NCBI RefSeq assembly: GCF_001429185.1
Contig: NZ_LMIW01000001.1
Coordinates: 1,285,094-1,349,093 of the forward strand
DNA: 64,000 bases
Direction of reading: 5' to 3'
Source: Terrabacter sp. Root85
Lineage (GTDB): Bacteria > Actinomycetota > Actinomycetes > Actinomycetales > Dermatophilaceae
Of the stretch, positions 18,765 to 26,907 are shown piece after piece (the first letter of the stretch is position 1; every line of letters begins with the position of its first letter). Below the pieces are notes generated by a model, which saw nothing but the letters and a program-made list of their open reading frames with translations, was not told the origin of the DNA and made no database searches. A program made the translations under genes and the position numbers.

Positions 18765-19721
18765 ATGTCAGGGGCGACCAGGCGACGACTGACCGCGGCA
18801 CGAGCCGTGGCCGCCTCCGTCGTCGTGGCGACGGCCCTGGTCGGGTCCGCAGCGCGGGCCGTGGCCGACACCGCGCCGGCCGTGCCGACCCCGACCCCGG
18901 CGCCCTTGCTCTCACCGCTGGTCCCGGGAGGCGCTGCGGCCACGGCCAGCAGTGATGGCTCGACGCCACCGGCGCCGCCGCTCTTCGACAGCGGGTTCGG
19001 CTCTGTCGCAGGCGATCTCGTGCTGCCCGTCTTCGACGAGATCCGCGTCGCGGCTGCGGCCCTCGCGCAGGAGGCGCCTCCGGTCGTCGCCGCGACCCTC
19101 GAGCCGGGGGGCGGGTCGAGCGCCAACCCCACACCGTGGCGACCCAAGGCGGTCATCAAGATCCCCGTCGTCGTCACCGTGCCGCCCAAGGGCACCACGC
19201 GGCCGACCGCACGCACCAAGGACGAGATCATCTGGGCGGCATACGCCTCCGCCGCGGAGCGGCAGCGTGCCTGCCACATCCCCGTCATGCTGCTCGCCGC
19301 CATCGGCGAGGTGGAGTCGTCCTCGCTCCGTGGCCGGACGCTCGACGCGTCGCACGACGCCGTCCCGCCGGTCCGGGGTCCGGCGCTCTCCGGTGGCTCC
19401 TTCTCGGCGATCCGCGACACCGACGGAGGCCGCTACGACGGCGACCCGGTCTGGGACCGCGCCGTCGGCCCGATGCAGTTCATCCCCGGCACGTGGCGCA
19501 TCTGGGGCGCCGACGGCAACGCCGACGGCGTCAAGGACCCGCAGAACATCGAGGACGCGGCGCTCGCGGCCGCGAACTACCTCTGCGCCGGTGGCCGCGA
19601 CCTCTCGCGCCCGGCCGACCTCACGGCGGCGGTGCTCTCCTACAACCACTCGCAGGCGTATCTCTCGACGGTGGTCGGCATCGTCCAGGCCGTCGACTCC
19701 GGCCAGCTCGCCGGCCCCTGA
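18765..19721 (+). CDS. secreted lytic murein transglycosylase
   Basis: 318 aa with a Sec signal peptide (TAARAVAASVVVATALVGSAARAVA) and a Pro-rich spacer of about 100 residues. The SLT/MltB-type catalytic domain follows: AIGEVESSSLRG carries the candidate catalytic Glu (Glu184, second Glu), and GPMQFIPGTW and LSYNHSQAYL are further signatures. It would cleave peptidoglycan glycan strands outside the membrane. I chose ATG 18765 because it starts the signal peptide and GAGGAAGGACAGG lies upstream; a longer frame from 18696 adds non-conserved residues. It is separated by 147 bp from the copper locus and ends in a strong hairpin, so it is probably monocistronic. Confidence 0.87.
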   Translation: MSGATRRRLTAARAVAASVVVATALVGSAARAVADTAPAVPTPTPAPLLSPLVPGGAAATASSDGSTPPAPPLFDSGFGSVAGDLVLPVFDEIRVAAAALAQEAPPVVAATLEPGGGSSANPTPWRPKAVIKIPVVVTVPPKGTTRPTARTKDEIIWAAYASAAERQRACHIPVMLLAAIGEVESSSLRGRTLDASHDAVPPVRGPALSGGSFSAIRDTDGGRYDGDPVWDRAVGPMQFIPGTWRIWGADGNADGVKDPQNIEDAALAAANYLCAGGRDLSRPADLTAAVLSYNHSQAYLSTVVGIVQAVDSGQLAGP

Positions 19722-19735
19722 CCGCGCCACCCCTC

Positions 19736-19788
19736 CAACCGTCGAAAGGCCACGAACCGGGACCCGGTCCGTGGCCTTTCGACGGTTG
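19736..19788. terminator. perfect 19-bp-arm hairpin after the transglycosylase gene
   Basis: CAACCGTCGAAAGGCCACG (19736-19754) is exactly complementary to CGTGGCCTTTCGACGGTTG (19770-19788), with a 15-base loop that is itself partly self-complementary. It starts 14 bp after the stop codon and has no T-run. Same design as the hairpins at 38245 and 47836. Confidence 0.7.
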
Positions 19789-19810
19789 ACAGGCCGCGAG
19801 GTGCCCGGCA

Positions 19811-19831
19811 TTCCCACTGGTTGGGTGGGAA
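19811..19831. promoter_or_regulatory. candidate operator upstream of the sulfate-reduction operon
   Basis: TTCCCAC, seven bases, GTGGGAA: an exact inverted repeat centred about 30 bp upstream of the proposed -35 of the sulfite reductase promoter. The position suits an activator. The regulator is unknown and no regulator gene is adjacent. Confidence 0.35.
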
Positions 19832-19852
19832 AGGGCCGCACTCTGGACCCGT

Positions 19853-19882
19853 TTGGGCAGAGATAAGTGCTGGTTATACATT
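19853..19882 (+). promoter_or_regulatory. leaderless promoter of the sulfate-reduction operon
   Basis: A -35-like TTGGGC (19853-19858) and a -10 either TACATT (19877-19882, seven bases before the ATG) or TATACA (19875-19880). No Shine-Dalgarno sequence lies before ATG 19890, so transcription probably starts at or next to the start codon. This decides the start over an in-frame GTG at 19821. Confidence 0.55.
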
Positions 19883-19889
19883 CGATTAC

Positions 19890-21614
19890 ATGACCGTCAC
19901 CGACTCCGCGACCGGCACGGCCCCGGTGCGCCCCGGCACCCGCCCGCCCCGCGCCGGCCGCTCCAACGGGCAGTGGAAGGTCGACGGCACCGAGCCGCTC
20001 AACGCCAACGAGACCTGGAAGCAGGAGGACGGCGGGCTCAACGTCCGCGAGCGGATCGAGCAGATCTACTCGCGCGAGGGCTTCGCGTCGATCCCGCCCC
20101 AGGACCTCTCGGGGCGCTTCCGCTGGTGGGGTCTCTACACGCAGCGCCGCCCCGGCATCGACGGCGGCCGCACCGCTCAGCTCGACGACACCGAGCTGTC
20201 CGACGAGTACTTCATGCTCCGCGTCCGCCTCGACGGCGGCGCGATCAGCCTCGCCCAGCTGCGCGTCCTCGCGGAGATCAGCCACGAGTTCGCCCGCGGC
20301 ACCGCCGACATCAGCGACCGGCAGAACATCCAGTACCACTGGATTCGCGTCGAGGACGTCCCCGAGATCTGGCGGCGCCTCGAGGCCGTCGGTCTCCAGA
20401 CGACCGAGGCGTGCGGCGACACCCCGCGTGTCATCCTCGGCAGCCCGCTCGCCGGGGTGGCGCAGGACGAGATCATCGACCCGACGCCCGTCATCGACGA
20501 GATCCTCGACCGCTACATCGGCGACCCGGAGCTCGCCAACCTGCCGCGCAAGTTCAAGTCGGCCATCACCGGCCACCCGAGCCTCGACGTCGTGCACGAG
20601 ATCAACGACATCTCCCTCGTCGGGGTCGTCCACCCCGAGCTCGGCGCCGGCTACGACCTCTGGGTCGGCGGTGGCCTCTCGACGAGCCCCCGCCTCGCCG
20701 AGCGGGTCGGGGTCTTCGTGCGGCCCGAGGAGGCGGCCGAGGTCTGGCACGGGGTCATCCGGATCTTCCGCGACTACGGCTACCGCCGGCTGCGCAACAA
20801 GGCCCGCCTCAAGTTCCTCCTCGCCGAGTGGGGTCCCGAGAAGTTCCGCCAGGTGCTCCAGGACGAGTACCTCGAGCGCGAGCTCCCCGACGGCCCGCCG
20901 CCGGCGCCCGCCAGCGGCCCCGGCGACCACGTCGGCGTGCACCTGCAGAAGGACGGCAAGCGCTACATCGGCGCGGCGCCGACCGTCGGTCGCATCAGCG
21001 GCGACGTGCTCACCGGGCTCGCCGACCTCATGGAGCACGTCGGCTCCGACCGGCTGCGCCTGACCCCGCACCAGAAGCTCGTCGTCCTCGACGTCCCGGG
21101 CCGCCTCGTCCGGGGCGCCGTCACCCGCCTCGAGAAGCTCGGCCTCAGCACCGCGCCGAGTCCCTTCCGGCGACACACGATGGCGTGCACCGGCATCGAG
21201 TTCTGCAAGCTCGCCATCGTCGAGACCAAGGCGACGGCGGCGACGACGATCGCCGCGCTCGAGCAGCGTCTCGCTGACGTCACCGAGCAGCTCGACACCC
21301 CGATCAGCCTCAACGTCAACGGCTGCCCGAACTCGTGCGCCCGCATCCAGGTCGCCGACATCGGCCTCAAGGGCCAGCTCGTGACGATCGACGGTGAGCA
21401 GGTGCCCGGCTTCCAGGTGCACCTCGGCGGCGGCCTCGCCTCCGTCGACCGCGACGAGGCCGGCCTCGGACGCACCGTCCGCGGCCTCAAGGTGACGGCC
21501 GACGACCTGCCCGACTACGTCGAGCGCGTCGTGCGGACCTTCCTCGACCAGCGCGAGTCCGGCGAGAGCTTCTCGTCGTGGACCCGCCGCGCAGACGAAG
21601 GAGCACTCCTGTGA
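19890..21614 (+). CDS. sir: ferredoxin-dependent sulfite reductase (siroheme, 4Fe-4S)
   Basis: 574-aa assimilatory sulfite reductase of the NirA/Sir family, reducing sulfite to sulfide with six electrons from ferredoxin. Two ferrodoxin-like halves are visible (first half with ISDRQNIQYHW, second with LTPHQKLVVLDV). The cluster/siroheme ligands are ACTGIEFC and NGCPNSC (the Cys-x5-Cys ... Cys-x3-Cys pattern). Nitrite reductases share this fold; the APS reductase, CysD, CysN and siroheme-synthase genes behind it make sulfite the likely substrate. ATG 19890 follows a leaderless promoter. Its TGA overlaps the GTG of the APS reductase (GTGA). First gene of a five-gene sulfate assimilation operon. 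Confidence 0.92.
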   Translation: MTVTDSATGTAPVRPGTRPPRAGRSNGQWKVDGTEPLNANETWKQEDGGLNVRERIEQIYSREGFASIPPQDLSGRFRWWGLYTQRRPGIDGGRTAQLDDTELSDEYFMLRVRLDGGAISLAQLRVLAEISHEFARGTADISDRQNIQYHWIRVEDVPEIWRRLEAVGLQTTEACGDTPRVILGSPLAGVAQDEIIDPTPVIDEILDRYIGDPELANLPRKFKSAITGHPSLDVVHEINDISLVGVVHPELGAGYDLWVGGGLSTSPRLAERVGVFVRPEEAAEVWHGVIRIFRDYGYRRLRNKARLKFLLAEWGPEKFRQVLQDEYLERELPDGPPPAPASGPGDHVGVHLQKDGKRYIGAAPTVGRISGDVLTGLADLMEHVGSDRLRLTPHQKLVVLDVPGRLVRGAVTRLEKLGLSTAPSPFRRHTMACTGIEFCKLAIVETKATAATTIAALEQRLADVTEQLDTPISLNVNGCPNSCARIQVADIGLKGQLVTIDGEQVPGFQVHLGGGLASVDRDEAGLGRTVRGLKVTADDLPDYVERVVRTFLDQRESGESFSSWTRRADEGALL

Positions 21615-22360
21615 CCGCAGTTCCCCTCGCGACGCCCAAGGTCCCGCGCAAGCGGCGCAGCGATGCCGAGCTCAAGGCGATCGTCGACGACTTCAACGCC
21701 ACCCTCGGCGCCGACCCCGAGCGCGAGCCGACCGCCGACGAGGTCGCGGCGTGGGCCGCCTTCCACTTCGACGGCACCCTCGCGGTGGCCTGCTCGATGG
21801 CCGACGCCGTGCTGCCCCACGTCGTCTCGCGCTTCGCGCCGGGCGTCGACGTCCTCTTCCTCGAGACCGGCTACCACTTCTCCGACACGATCGTCACCCG
21901 CGACATCGTCGCCGAGGACCTGCCGATCACACTCGTCAACGTCATGCCCGAGCTGACCGTCGCCGAGCAGGACGAGGAGTACGGCGCTCGCCTCTACGAG
22001 CGCGACCCGGCACTGTGCTGCCAGATGCGCAAGGTCGAGCCGCTCGCGCGGACCCTGCCGCTCTACGAGGCATGGGTCACCGGAGTCCGCCGCGAGGAGG
22101 GCCCGACCCGGGCCGACACCCCCCTCGTGACGTGGGACGCCAAGAACGGCCTCGTCAAGATCAACCCGCTCGCGGCGTGGACCTTCGACGAGCTGCTCGC
22201 GTATGCCGGTGAGCACCAGGTCGAGGTCAACTCCCTCCTCTCCGACGGCTACCCCTCGATCGGCTGCGAGCCGTGCACCCGCCGGGTCGAGCCCGGCGAG
22301 GACCCCCGGGCCGGCCGCTGGGCCGGCTTCTCCAAGACCGAGTGCGGACTCCACACATGA
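21611..22360 (+). CDS. cysH: adenylyl-sulfate (APS) reductase, thioredoxin-dependent
   Basis: 249-aa reductase converting APS to sulfite and AMP. It has the Cys136-Cys137 pair (ALCCQMRK) and Cys219/Cys222 (GCEPC) that bind a 4Fe-4S cluster, marking the APS-using branch of the CysH family as opposed to PAPS-only enzymes. The catalytic Cys245 lies in the C-terminal ECGLHT. This fits the absence of an APS kinase domain in the neighbouring CysN. The GTG start overlaps the sulfite reductase stop by four bases; a start 33 bp upstream would give non-conserved residues. Its own TGA overlaps the ATG of cysD. Confidence 0.93.
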   Translation: MTAVPLATPKVPRKRRSDAELKAIVDDFNATLGADPEREPTADEVAAWAAFHFDGTLAVACSMADAVLPHVVSRFAPGVDVLFLETGYHFSDTIVTRDIVAEDLPITLVNVMPELTVAEQDEEYGARLYERDPALCCQMRKVEPLARTLPLYEAWVTGVRREEGPTRADTPLVTWDAKNGLVKINPLAAWTFDELLAYAGEHQVEVNSLLSDGYPSIGCEPCTRRVEPGEDPRAGRWAGFSKTECGLHT

Positions 22361-23319
22361 CGACGACCACCCCTCTGGACGCGGCCCCGGCCGCCCCTGC
22401 CGGTGACCCGGGCGACTCCGACGACCGCCGCCTCACCCACGTCGACACCCTCGAGGCCGAGGCGATCCTCGTCATCCGCGAGATGGCGGGCGAGCTCGAG
22501 CGTCCGGCGCTGCTCTTCAGCGGCGGCAAGGACTCCGTCGTCATGCTCCACCTCGCGACTAAGGCCTTCTGGCCGGCGCCGATCCCCTTCCCGGTGCTGC
22601 ACGTCGACACGGGCCACAACTTCCCCGAGGTCCTCGCCTACCGCGACGAGACCGTCGAGCGCCTCGGCCTGCGGCTCGTCGTCGCGAGCGTGCAGGACTA
22701 CATCGACGACGGCCGGCTGCGCGAGCGCGCCGACGGCACCCGCAACCCGCTCCAGACGTTGCCGCTGCTCGACGCCATCAACGACCACCGTTTCGACGGT
22801 GTCTTCGGCGGTGGGCGACGCGACGAGGAGAAGGCGCGCGCCAAGGAGCGCATCGTCAGCCTCCGCGACGAGTTCGGCCAGTGGGACCCGAAGAACCAGC
22901 GGCCCGAGCTGTGGAACCTCTTCAACCCCAGGCACCGACCGGGCGAGCACGTGCGCGTCTTCCCGATCAGCAACTGGACCGAGGTCGACATCTGGCGCTA
23001 CATCGACCGCGAGCACATCCCGCTCGCGCCGCTCTACTACGCCCACGAGCGCGAGGTCTTCCAGCGTGACGGCATGTGGCTCGCTGTCGGCCCGGTGAGC
23101 CAGCCGCGCGACGACGAGCCCGTCGAGACGCGCCTCGTGCGCTACCGCACCGTCGGCGACATGTCGTGCACCGGGGCCGTCGAGTCCCCGGCGCGCACGA
23201 ACGCCGAGATCGTCGTCGAGGTGGCCGCCTCGACCCTGACCGAGCGCGGCGCCACGCGCGCCGACGACCGGATCTCCGAGGCCGCCATGGAGGACCGCAA
23301 GAAGGAGGGTTACTTCTAG
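22357..23319 (+). CDS. cysD: sulfate adenylyltransferase subunit 2
   Basis: 320-aa PP-loop ATPase of the ATP sulfurylase heterodimer. The N-type PP-loop motif is FSGGKDSVVMLHL, followed by HVDTGHNFPEV and GGGRRDEEKARAKER. The enzyme forms APS from sulfate and ATP, driven by GTP hydrolysis in CysN. ATG 22357 overlaps the cysH stop (ATGA). The first 30 residues are a low-complexity Ala/Pro/Asp extension of uncertain role. The stop TAG shares its last G with the GTG of cysN. Confidence 0.94.
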   Translation: MTTTTPLDAAPAAPAGDPGDSDDRRLTHVDTLEAEAILVIREMAGELERPALLFSGGKDSVVMLHLATKAFWPAPIPFPVLHVDTGHNFPEVLAYRDETVERLGLRLVVASVQDYIDDGRLRERADGTRNPLQTLPLLDAINDHRFDGVFGGGRRDEEKARAKERIVSLRDEFGQWDPKNQRPELWNLFNPRHRPGEHVRVFPISNWTEVDIWRYIDREHIPLAPLYYAHEREVFQRDGMWLAVGPVSQPRDDEPVETRLVRYRTVGDMSCTGAVESPARTNAEIVVEVAASTLTERGATRADDRISEAAMEDRKKEGYF

Positions 23320-24695
23320 TGACCGCCCCCACCCAGACCACGCCGGTCCTCGACCCGGCCGCCGTTGCCGGTGCCGCCCGCGGCACCCTGCTCCGGCTCG
23401 CCACGGCCGGTTCGGTCGACGACGGCAAGTCGACCCTCGTCGGTCGCCTCCTCCACGACACGAAGTCGGTGCTCTCCGACCAGCTCGCCGCCGTCGAGCG
23501 CGTCTCCCGCGACCGTGGCCTGACCGCCGCCGACCTCGCGCTGCTCACCGACGGCCTCCGCGCCGAGCGCGAGCAGGGCATCACCATCGACGTCGCCTAC
23601 CGCTACTTCGCGACGGCGAACCGCTCGTTCGTCCTCGCCGACTGCCCCGGTCACGTGCAGTACACGCGCAACACCGTCACCGGCAGCTCGACGGCCGACG
23701 TCGTGGTGCTCCTCGTCGACGCGCGCAAGGGCGTCCTCGAGCAGACCCGCCGCCACCTCGCCGTGACCGCGCTGCTCCGGGTGCCGCACGTCGTCGTCGC
23801 CGTCAACAAGATCGACCTCGTCGACTTCTCGCAGGAGGTCTACGACCGCGTCGAGTCCGAGGTGCAGGCCGTGGCCCGCGAGCTCGGCGTCGTCGACGCC
23901 ATCGCCATCCCGGTCAGCGCCCTCGACGGCGACAACGTCGCCGAGCGCTCGCCGCGCACGCCCTGGTACGCCGGCCCGAGCCTCCTCGAGCTCCTCGAGG
24001 CGCTCCCGCCGTCGGACGACCCGGGGGGCGAGTCCTTCCGACTGCCGGTCCAGCTCGTCATCCGCCCCCAGGGCGCGGCCCGTGACGAGGCGCACCGCGA
24101 CTACCGGGGGTATGCCGGCCAGGTGGCCTCGGGCGTCGTGCGCGTCGGTGACGAGGTGGTGGCCCTCCCCTCCGGCCGCCGCACGACCGTCGCCGGCATC
24201 GACCTCGGTGACCGTGAGCTCCAGGAGGCCTTTGCGCCGCAGTCGGTGACGCTCCGGCTCACCGACGAGATCGACATCTCGCGCGGCGACGTCATCGCCG
24301 CGGCCGCCGACGCCCCGGAGCCGACGCAGGACATCAAGGCCGTCGTCTGCTGGCTCGGCGACGCGCCGCTGCGCCCGGCCCAGCGCCTGCTGCTCAAGCA
24401 CGGTTCGCGCACGGTGCAGACCGCCGTGCGCTCCCTCGACGGGGCCCTCGACCTCGACGACCTCCACACGGTCCCGGCGGAAGCCCTGTCGCTCAACGAC
24501 ATCGGCCTCGTGACCCTCCGTCTCGCCGCGCCCGTCCCGGTCGAGAACTACTCGACCTCGCGCCGCGGTGGCTCGTTCCTGCTCATCGACGCGCACGACG
24601 GGCGCACCGTCGCCGCCGGCATGGTGGGCGCGACCCTGCCCACCGCCGCCGACGCCCCGACCGAGCCCGAGGGTGACGAGGAATGGGAGATCTGA
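23319..24695 (+). CDS. cysN: sulfate adenylyltransferase subunit 1 (GTPase)
   Basis: 458-aa EF-Tu-like GTPase partner of CysD. G1 is GSVDDGKSTLVGRLLHD, the G2 region carries EREQGITIDVAYRYF, G3 is DCPGH and G4 is NKID. Beta-barrel domains follow, ending in SRRGGSFLLID. The protein ends without an APS kinase (CysC) domain, unlike the CysNC fusions of many actinobacteria, consistent with direct use of APS by the CysH here. The GTG start overlaps the last base of the cysD stop. The end overlaps the start of the next gene by 13 bp. Confidence 0.94.
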   Translation: MTAPTQTTPVLDPAAVAGAARGTLLRLATAGSVDDGKSTLVGRLLHDTKSVLSDQLAAVERVSRDRGLTAADLALLTDGLRAEREQGITIDVAYRYFATANRSFVLADCPGHVQYTRNTVTGSSTADVVVLLVDARKGVLEQTRRHLAVTALLRVPHVVVAVNKIDLVDFSQEVYDRVESEVQAVARELGVVDAIAIPVSALDGDNVAERSPRTPWYAGPSLLELLEALPPSDDPGGESFRLPVQLVIRPQGAARDEAHRDYRGYAGQVASGVVRVGDEVVALPSGRRTTVAGIDLGDRELQEAFAPQSVTLRLTDEIDISRGDVIAAAADAPEPTQDIKAVVCWLGDAPLRPAQRLLLKHGSRTVQTAVRSLDGALDLDDLHTVPAEALSLNDIGLVTLRLAAPVPVENYSTSRRGGSFLLIDAHDGRTVAAGMVGATLPTAADAPTEPEGDEEWEI

Positions 24696-25906
24696 AACCG
24701 GCCCTGCCGGTCGTCCTCGACCTGACCGGTCGGCTCGTCGTCGCCGTCGGCGGGGGCCCGGTGTCCGCGCGCCGGGTCCGCGCCTTCCTCGACGAAGGCG
24801 CCGTCGTGCGGGTCGTCGCCCCGTGGCTCTGCGAGGACCTGCGCGATCTGGCCGACGCCGGCCGCGTCGAGTGGCTCGAGCGCGACTACGCCGGCCCCGC
24901 CGACCTCGACGGCGCGTGGTTCGCCCACACGGCGACGGGCGAGCCGTCCGTCGACCGCGAGGTCGCCGCGGACGCCGAGGCCCTGCGCGTCTGGTGCGTC
25001 GACTCCACGGACGCCGCCGGCACGACCGCGAGCGTCGCCGCCCGCGCCGACGTGACGACCCCCGACGGCCGCGTCACCGTGGCTGCGTATGCCGCCGGCG
25101 ACCCCGGTCTCGCCGTGACGATCCGCGACGGCGTCGAGCGGGCGCTCGTCTCGGGCACCCTCGACCTGCGCCGCACCCGCACGCACGGCCGTCGCGGCTG
25201 GGTGGCGCTCGTCGGCGGCGGGCCGGGCGTCGACGGCCTCCTCACGACCCGCGGTCACGAGCTGCTCGCCTCGGCCGACGTCGTCGTCGTCGACCGGCTC
25301 GCGCCCCGCGCCGTCGTCGACCGGCTGCCTGCGTCGGTGCGCGTCATCGACGTCGGCAAGACCCCGGGCAACCACCCGGTGCCGCAGTCGCGCATCAACG
25401 ACATCCTCGTCGAGGAGGCCCAGCGCGGCCTCGGCGTCGTGCGCCTCAAGGGCGGTGACCCCTACGTCCTCGGCCGCGGCGGCGAGGAGCGCGACGCCTG
25501 CGAGGCACACGGCATACGGGTCGAGGTGGTGCCCGGCGTGACGAGCGCTGTCAGCGTGCCCGCGGCGGCCGGCATACCCGTGACCCACCGCGGCGTCGCG
25601 CGCGGCTTCACGGTCGTCACGGGCCACGAGGACATCCCGGTGCTCCCGACGGGCGGCGACCACACGCTCGTCCTGCTCATGGGTGTCACCCAGCTCGCCC
25701 GCACGACCGAGCTGCTCGCCCGGCACGGCCGGTCGGCCGACTGCCCCGTCGCGGTCGTCGAGCGCGGCTTCGGGCCCGACCAGCGCACCACGGTCGGCAC
25801 GGTCGGCACCATCGCCGAGCTCGCCCGCGAGCGTGGCGTGCGGTCCCCCGCAGTCGTCGTCGTGGGCGACGTCGTGCGCCTCGGCCCCGACTGGCAGCAG
25901 CGCTGA
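24683..25906 (+). CDS. cysG: siroheme synthase: precorrin-2 dehydrogenase / uroporphyrinogen-III C-methyltransferase
   Basis: 407-aa bifunctional enzyme that makes siroheme, the sulfite reductase cofactor. Residues about 1-155 are the NAD-dependent precorrin-2 dehydrogenase module (VVAVGGGPVSARRVRAFL). Residues about 170-400 are the SAM-dependent methyltransferase (VALVGGGPGVDGLL, VVVVDRLAPRAVVDRLP, RLKGGDPYVLGRGGEE). It is shorter than the enterobacterial CysG (about 457 aa) because the dimerisation/ferrochelatase-side region is reduced, so iron insertion may need another enzyme. ATG 24683 lies inside the end of cysN with GACGAGGA before it. Last gene of the sulfate operon. Confidence 0.9.
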   Translation: MGDLKPALPVVLDLTGRLVVAVGGGPVSARRVRAFLDEGAVVRVVAPWLCEDLRDLADAGRVEWLERDYAGPADLDGAWFAHTATGEPSVDREVAADAEALRVWCVDSTDAAGTTASVAARADVTTPDGRVTVAAYAAGDPGLAVTIRDGVERALVSGTLDLRRTRTHGRRGWVALVGGGPGVDGLLTTRGHELLASADVVVVDRLAPRAVVDRLPASVRVIDVGKTPGNHPVPQSRINDILVEEAQRGLGVVRLKGGDPYVLGRGGEERDACEAHGIRVEVVPGVTSAVSVPAAAGIPVTHRGVARGFTVVTGHEDIPVLPTGGDHTLVLLMGVTQLARTTELLARHGRSADCPVAVVERGFGPDQRTTVGTVGTIAELARERGVRSPAVVVVGDVVRLGPDWQQR

Positions 25907-26015
25907 CCTCTGAGCCGTACGCCGGCTGCTGGGCCACGCCCCGCCCCCGAGCCGCACCCCGCCGCCGAGCGGGCTTGGACGCGCGCCCGCTCTCGGCTAT
26001 CGTGGTCGCGAACGC

Positions 26016-26031
26016 ATACCCCCATGGGTAT
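26016..26031. promoter_or_regulatory. CsoR/CstR-type operator
   Basis: ATACCC, CCAT, GGGTAT: a palindrome of the ATACCC(C)...(G)GGGTAT type bound by CsoR-family repressors, which sense Cu(I) (CsoR) or persulfides (CstR). It lies 22 bp before the start codon of the Cys-rich mini-protein and just upstream of its ribosome site, so it is well placed to repress that gene. No CsoR-family gene is in the window. The position right after the sulfate-reduction operon makes a sulfur-sensing CstR equally possible. Confidence 0.6.
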
Positions 26032-26053
26032 ACATCGACCAAGGAGATCGACC

Positions 26054-26227
26054 ATGTGCCGAGCGGCCACCTGCAAGACCTGCGGCAAGACGACGTGGGC
26101 CGGCTGCGGCCAGCACGTCGACCAGGTCATGCGCAACGTGCCCGCGGGCCAGCGCTGCCCGGGCCACGCCGAGTCCGAGAAGGCGTCCGGTCCCGGCTTC
26201 CTCAGCCGCATCCTCGGTCGCGGCTGA
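26054..26227 (+). CDS. small Cys-rich zinc-ribbon-like protein
   Basis: 57 aa. MCRAATCKTCGKTTWAGCGQ gives Cys2, Cys7, Cys10 and Cys18, with His21 and a later Cys35-Pro-Gly-His; CxxC ... CGxH looks like a minimal metal-binding ribbon. I recall similar small proteins (CKxCGKxTWxGCG) as widespread uncharacterised actinobacterial proteins. AAGGAGA at 26041-26047 fits the ATG at 26054; an upstream ATG at 26024 lies inside the operator. The CsoR/CstR-type operator upstream suggests induction by copper or reactive sulfur, and a role in binding or sensing them is inferred from that alone. Confidence 0.75.
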   Translation: MCRAATCKTCGKTTWAGCGQHVDQVMRNVPAGQRCPGHAESEKASGPGFLSRILGRG

Positions 26228-26253
26228 CGCACGCCTCGGCAGGCGCGACCGGC

Positions 26254-26808
26254 TCAGCCGAGCGCGGCCGCCTGCGCCTCGACGATCGCCGCGCGCTGCG
26301 GCCACCGGACCGCCTCGGCCCGCCCACCGAGCGCCGCCACGACGACCGTGCTGCCGACGACGCACCACACGGTGAGGGTGCGCGAGTGCTCGCCGTCGAG
26401 GACGAACGCCTGCTCGGCCGCCTCCACGTGCGTCGTGCCGGCCACCTCGGGCGCCGCGACCGCCCGCAGCTCGCCGACGTCGGAGAGGCCCTTGCTCTGC
26501 GGCATCGTCCTCGGGAGCGCGCGCAGCTCGGTGAGGGCCGCACGGGCGTCCTCCGGTGACGCGAAGGGGATGACCTGGATGAAGAGGTCGGCCCGGCCCA
26601 CCTCCTGGTAGCCGCGCACGCTCGTGACCGAGCGGATCGCGCGTGCCCGGGTGATGGCCTCGCTCGTGCTGCCGCTCGCGCCGGTGCGATAGGTCCGTCC
26701 ACCGCGCGCGACCCACGGGCCCCCGGGGACATCGCCCGGCGACAGGCAGGTGTTGCGCGAGCCGATCGACCTGACCTGCGCGAGCATGAGGCGTCCGATG
26801 TTCGTCAC
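26254..26808 (-). CDS. hypothetical protein, 184 aa
   Basis: Family not recognised. No signal peptide or membrane segment; one Cys near the N-terminus (SRNTCLSPG) and a mixed alpha/beta pattern (GRADLFIQVIPFASPEDARAALTELR, LTVWCVVGSTVVVAALGG). The latter half resembles a small ferredoxin-like or lipoprotein-like module, but no motif decides it. The GTG start at 26808 is chosen because a -10 TATCGT lies six bases upstream, the leaderless layout seen elsewhere here; an internal ATG at 26787 is possible. Stretches further upstream in the same frame are antisense to the alpha-mannosidase. It is divergent from that gene. Confidence 0.6.
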   Translation of the reverse strand: MTNIGRLMLAQVRSIGSRNTCLSPGDVPGGPWVARGGRTYRTGASGSTSEAITRARAIRSVTSVRGYQEVGRADLFIQVIPFASPEDARAALTELRALPRTMPQSKGLSDVGELRAVAAPEVAGTTHVEAAEQAFVLDGEHSRTLTVWCVVGSTVVVAALGGRAEAVRWPQRAAIVEAQAAALG

Positions 26809-26907
26809 GCGGTCACGATATGCCGGAGGTCGTCGCCCGTGCGGCGATCGGTCCGCGTCGGGCCGTCGTGCCGAGATCGGCCGACCCCGCACCCCCGAGA
26901 GGCAGCC

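Noticed and set aside
23319..24695. CysNC fusion with APS kinase
   Set aside because: The protein ends after the GTPase and barrel domains; no second P-loop kinase is present.
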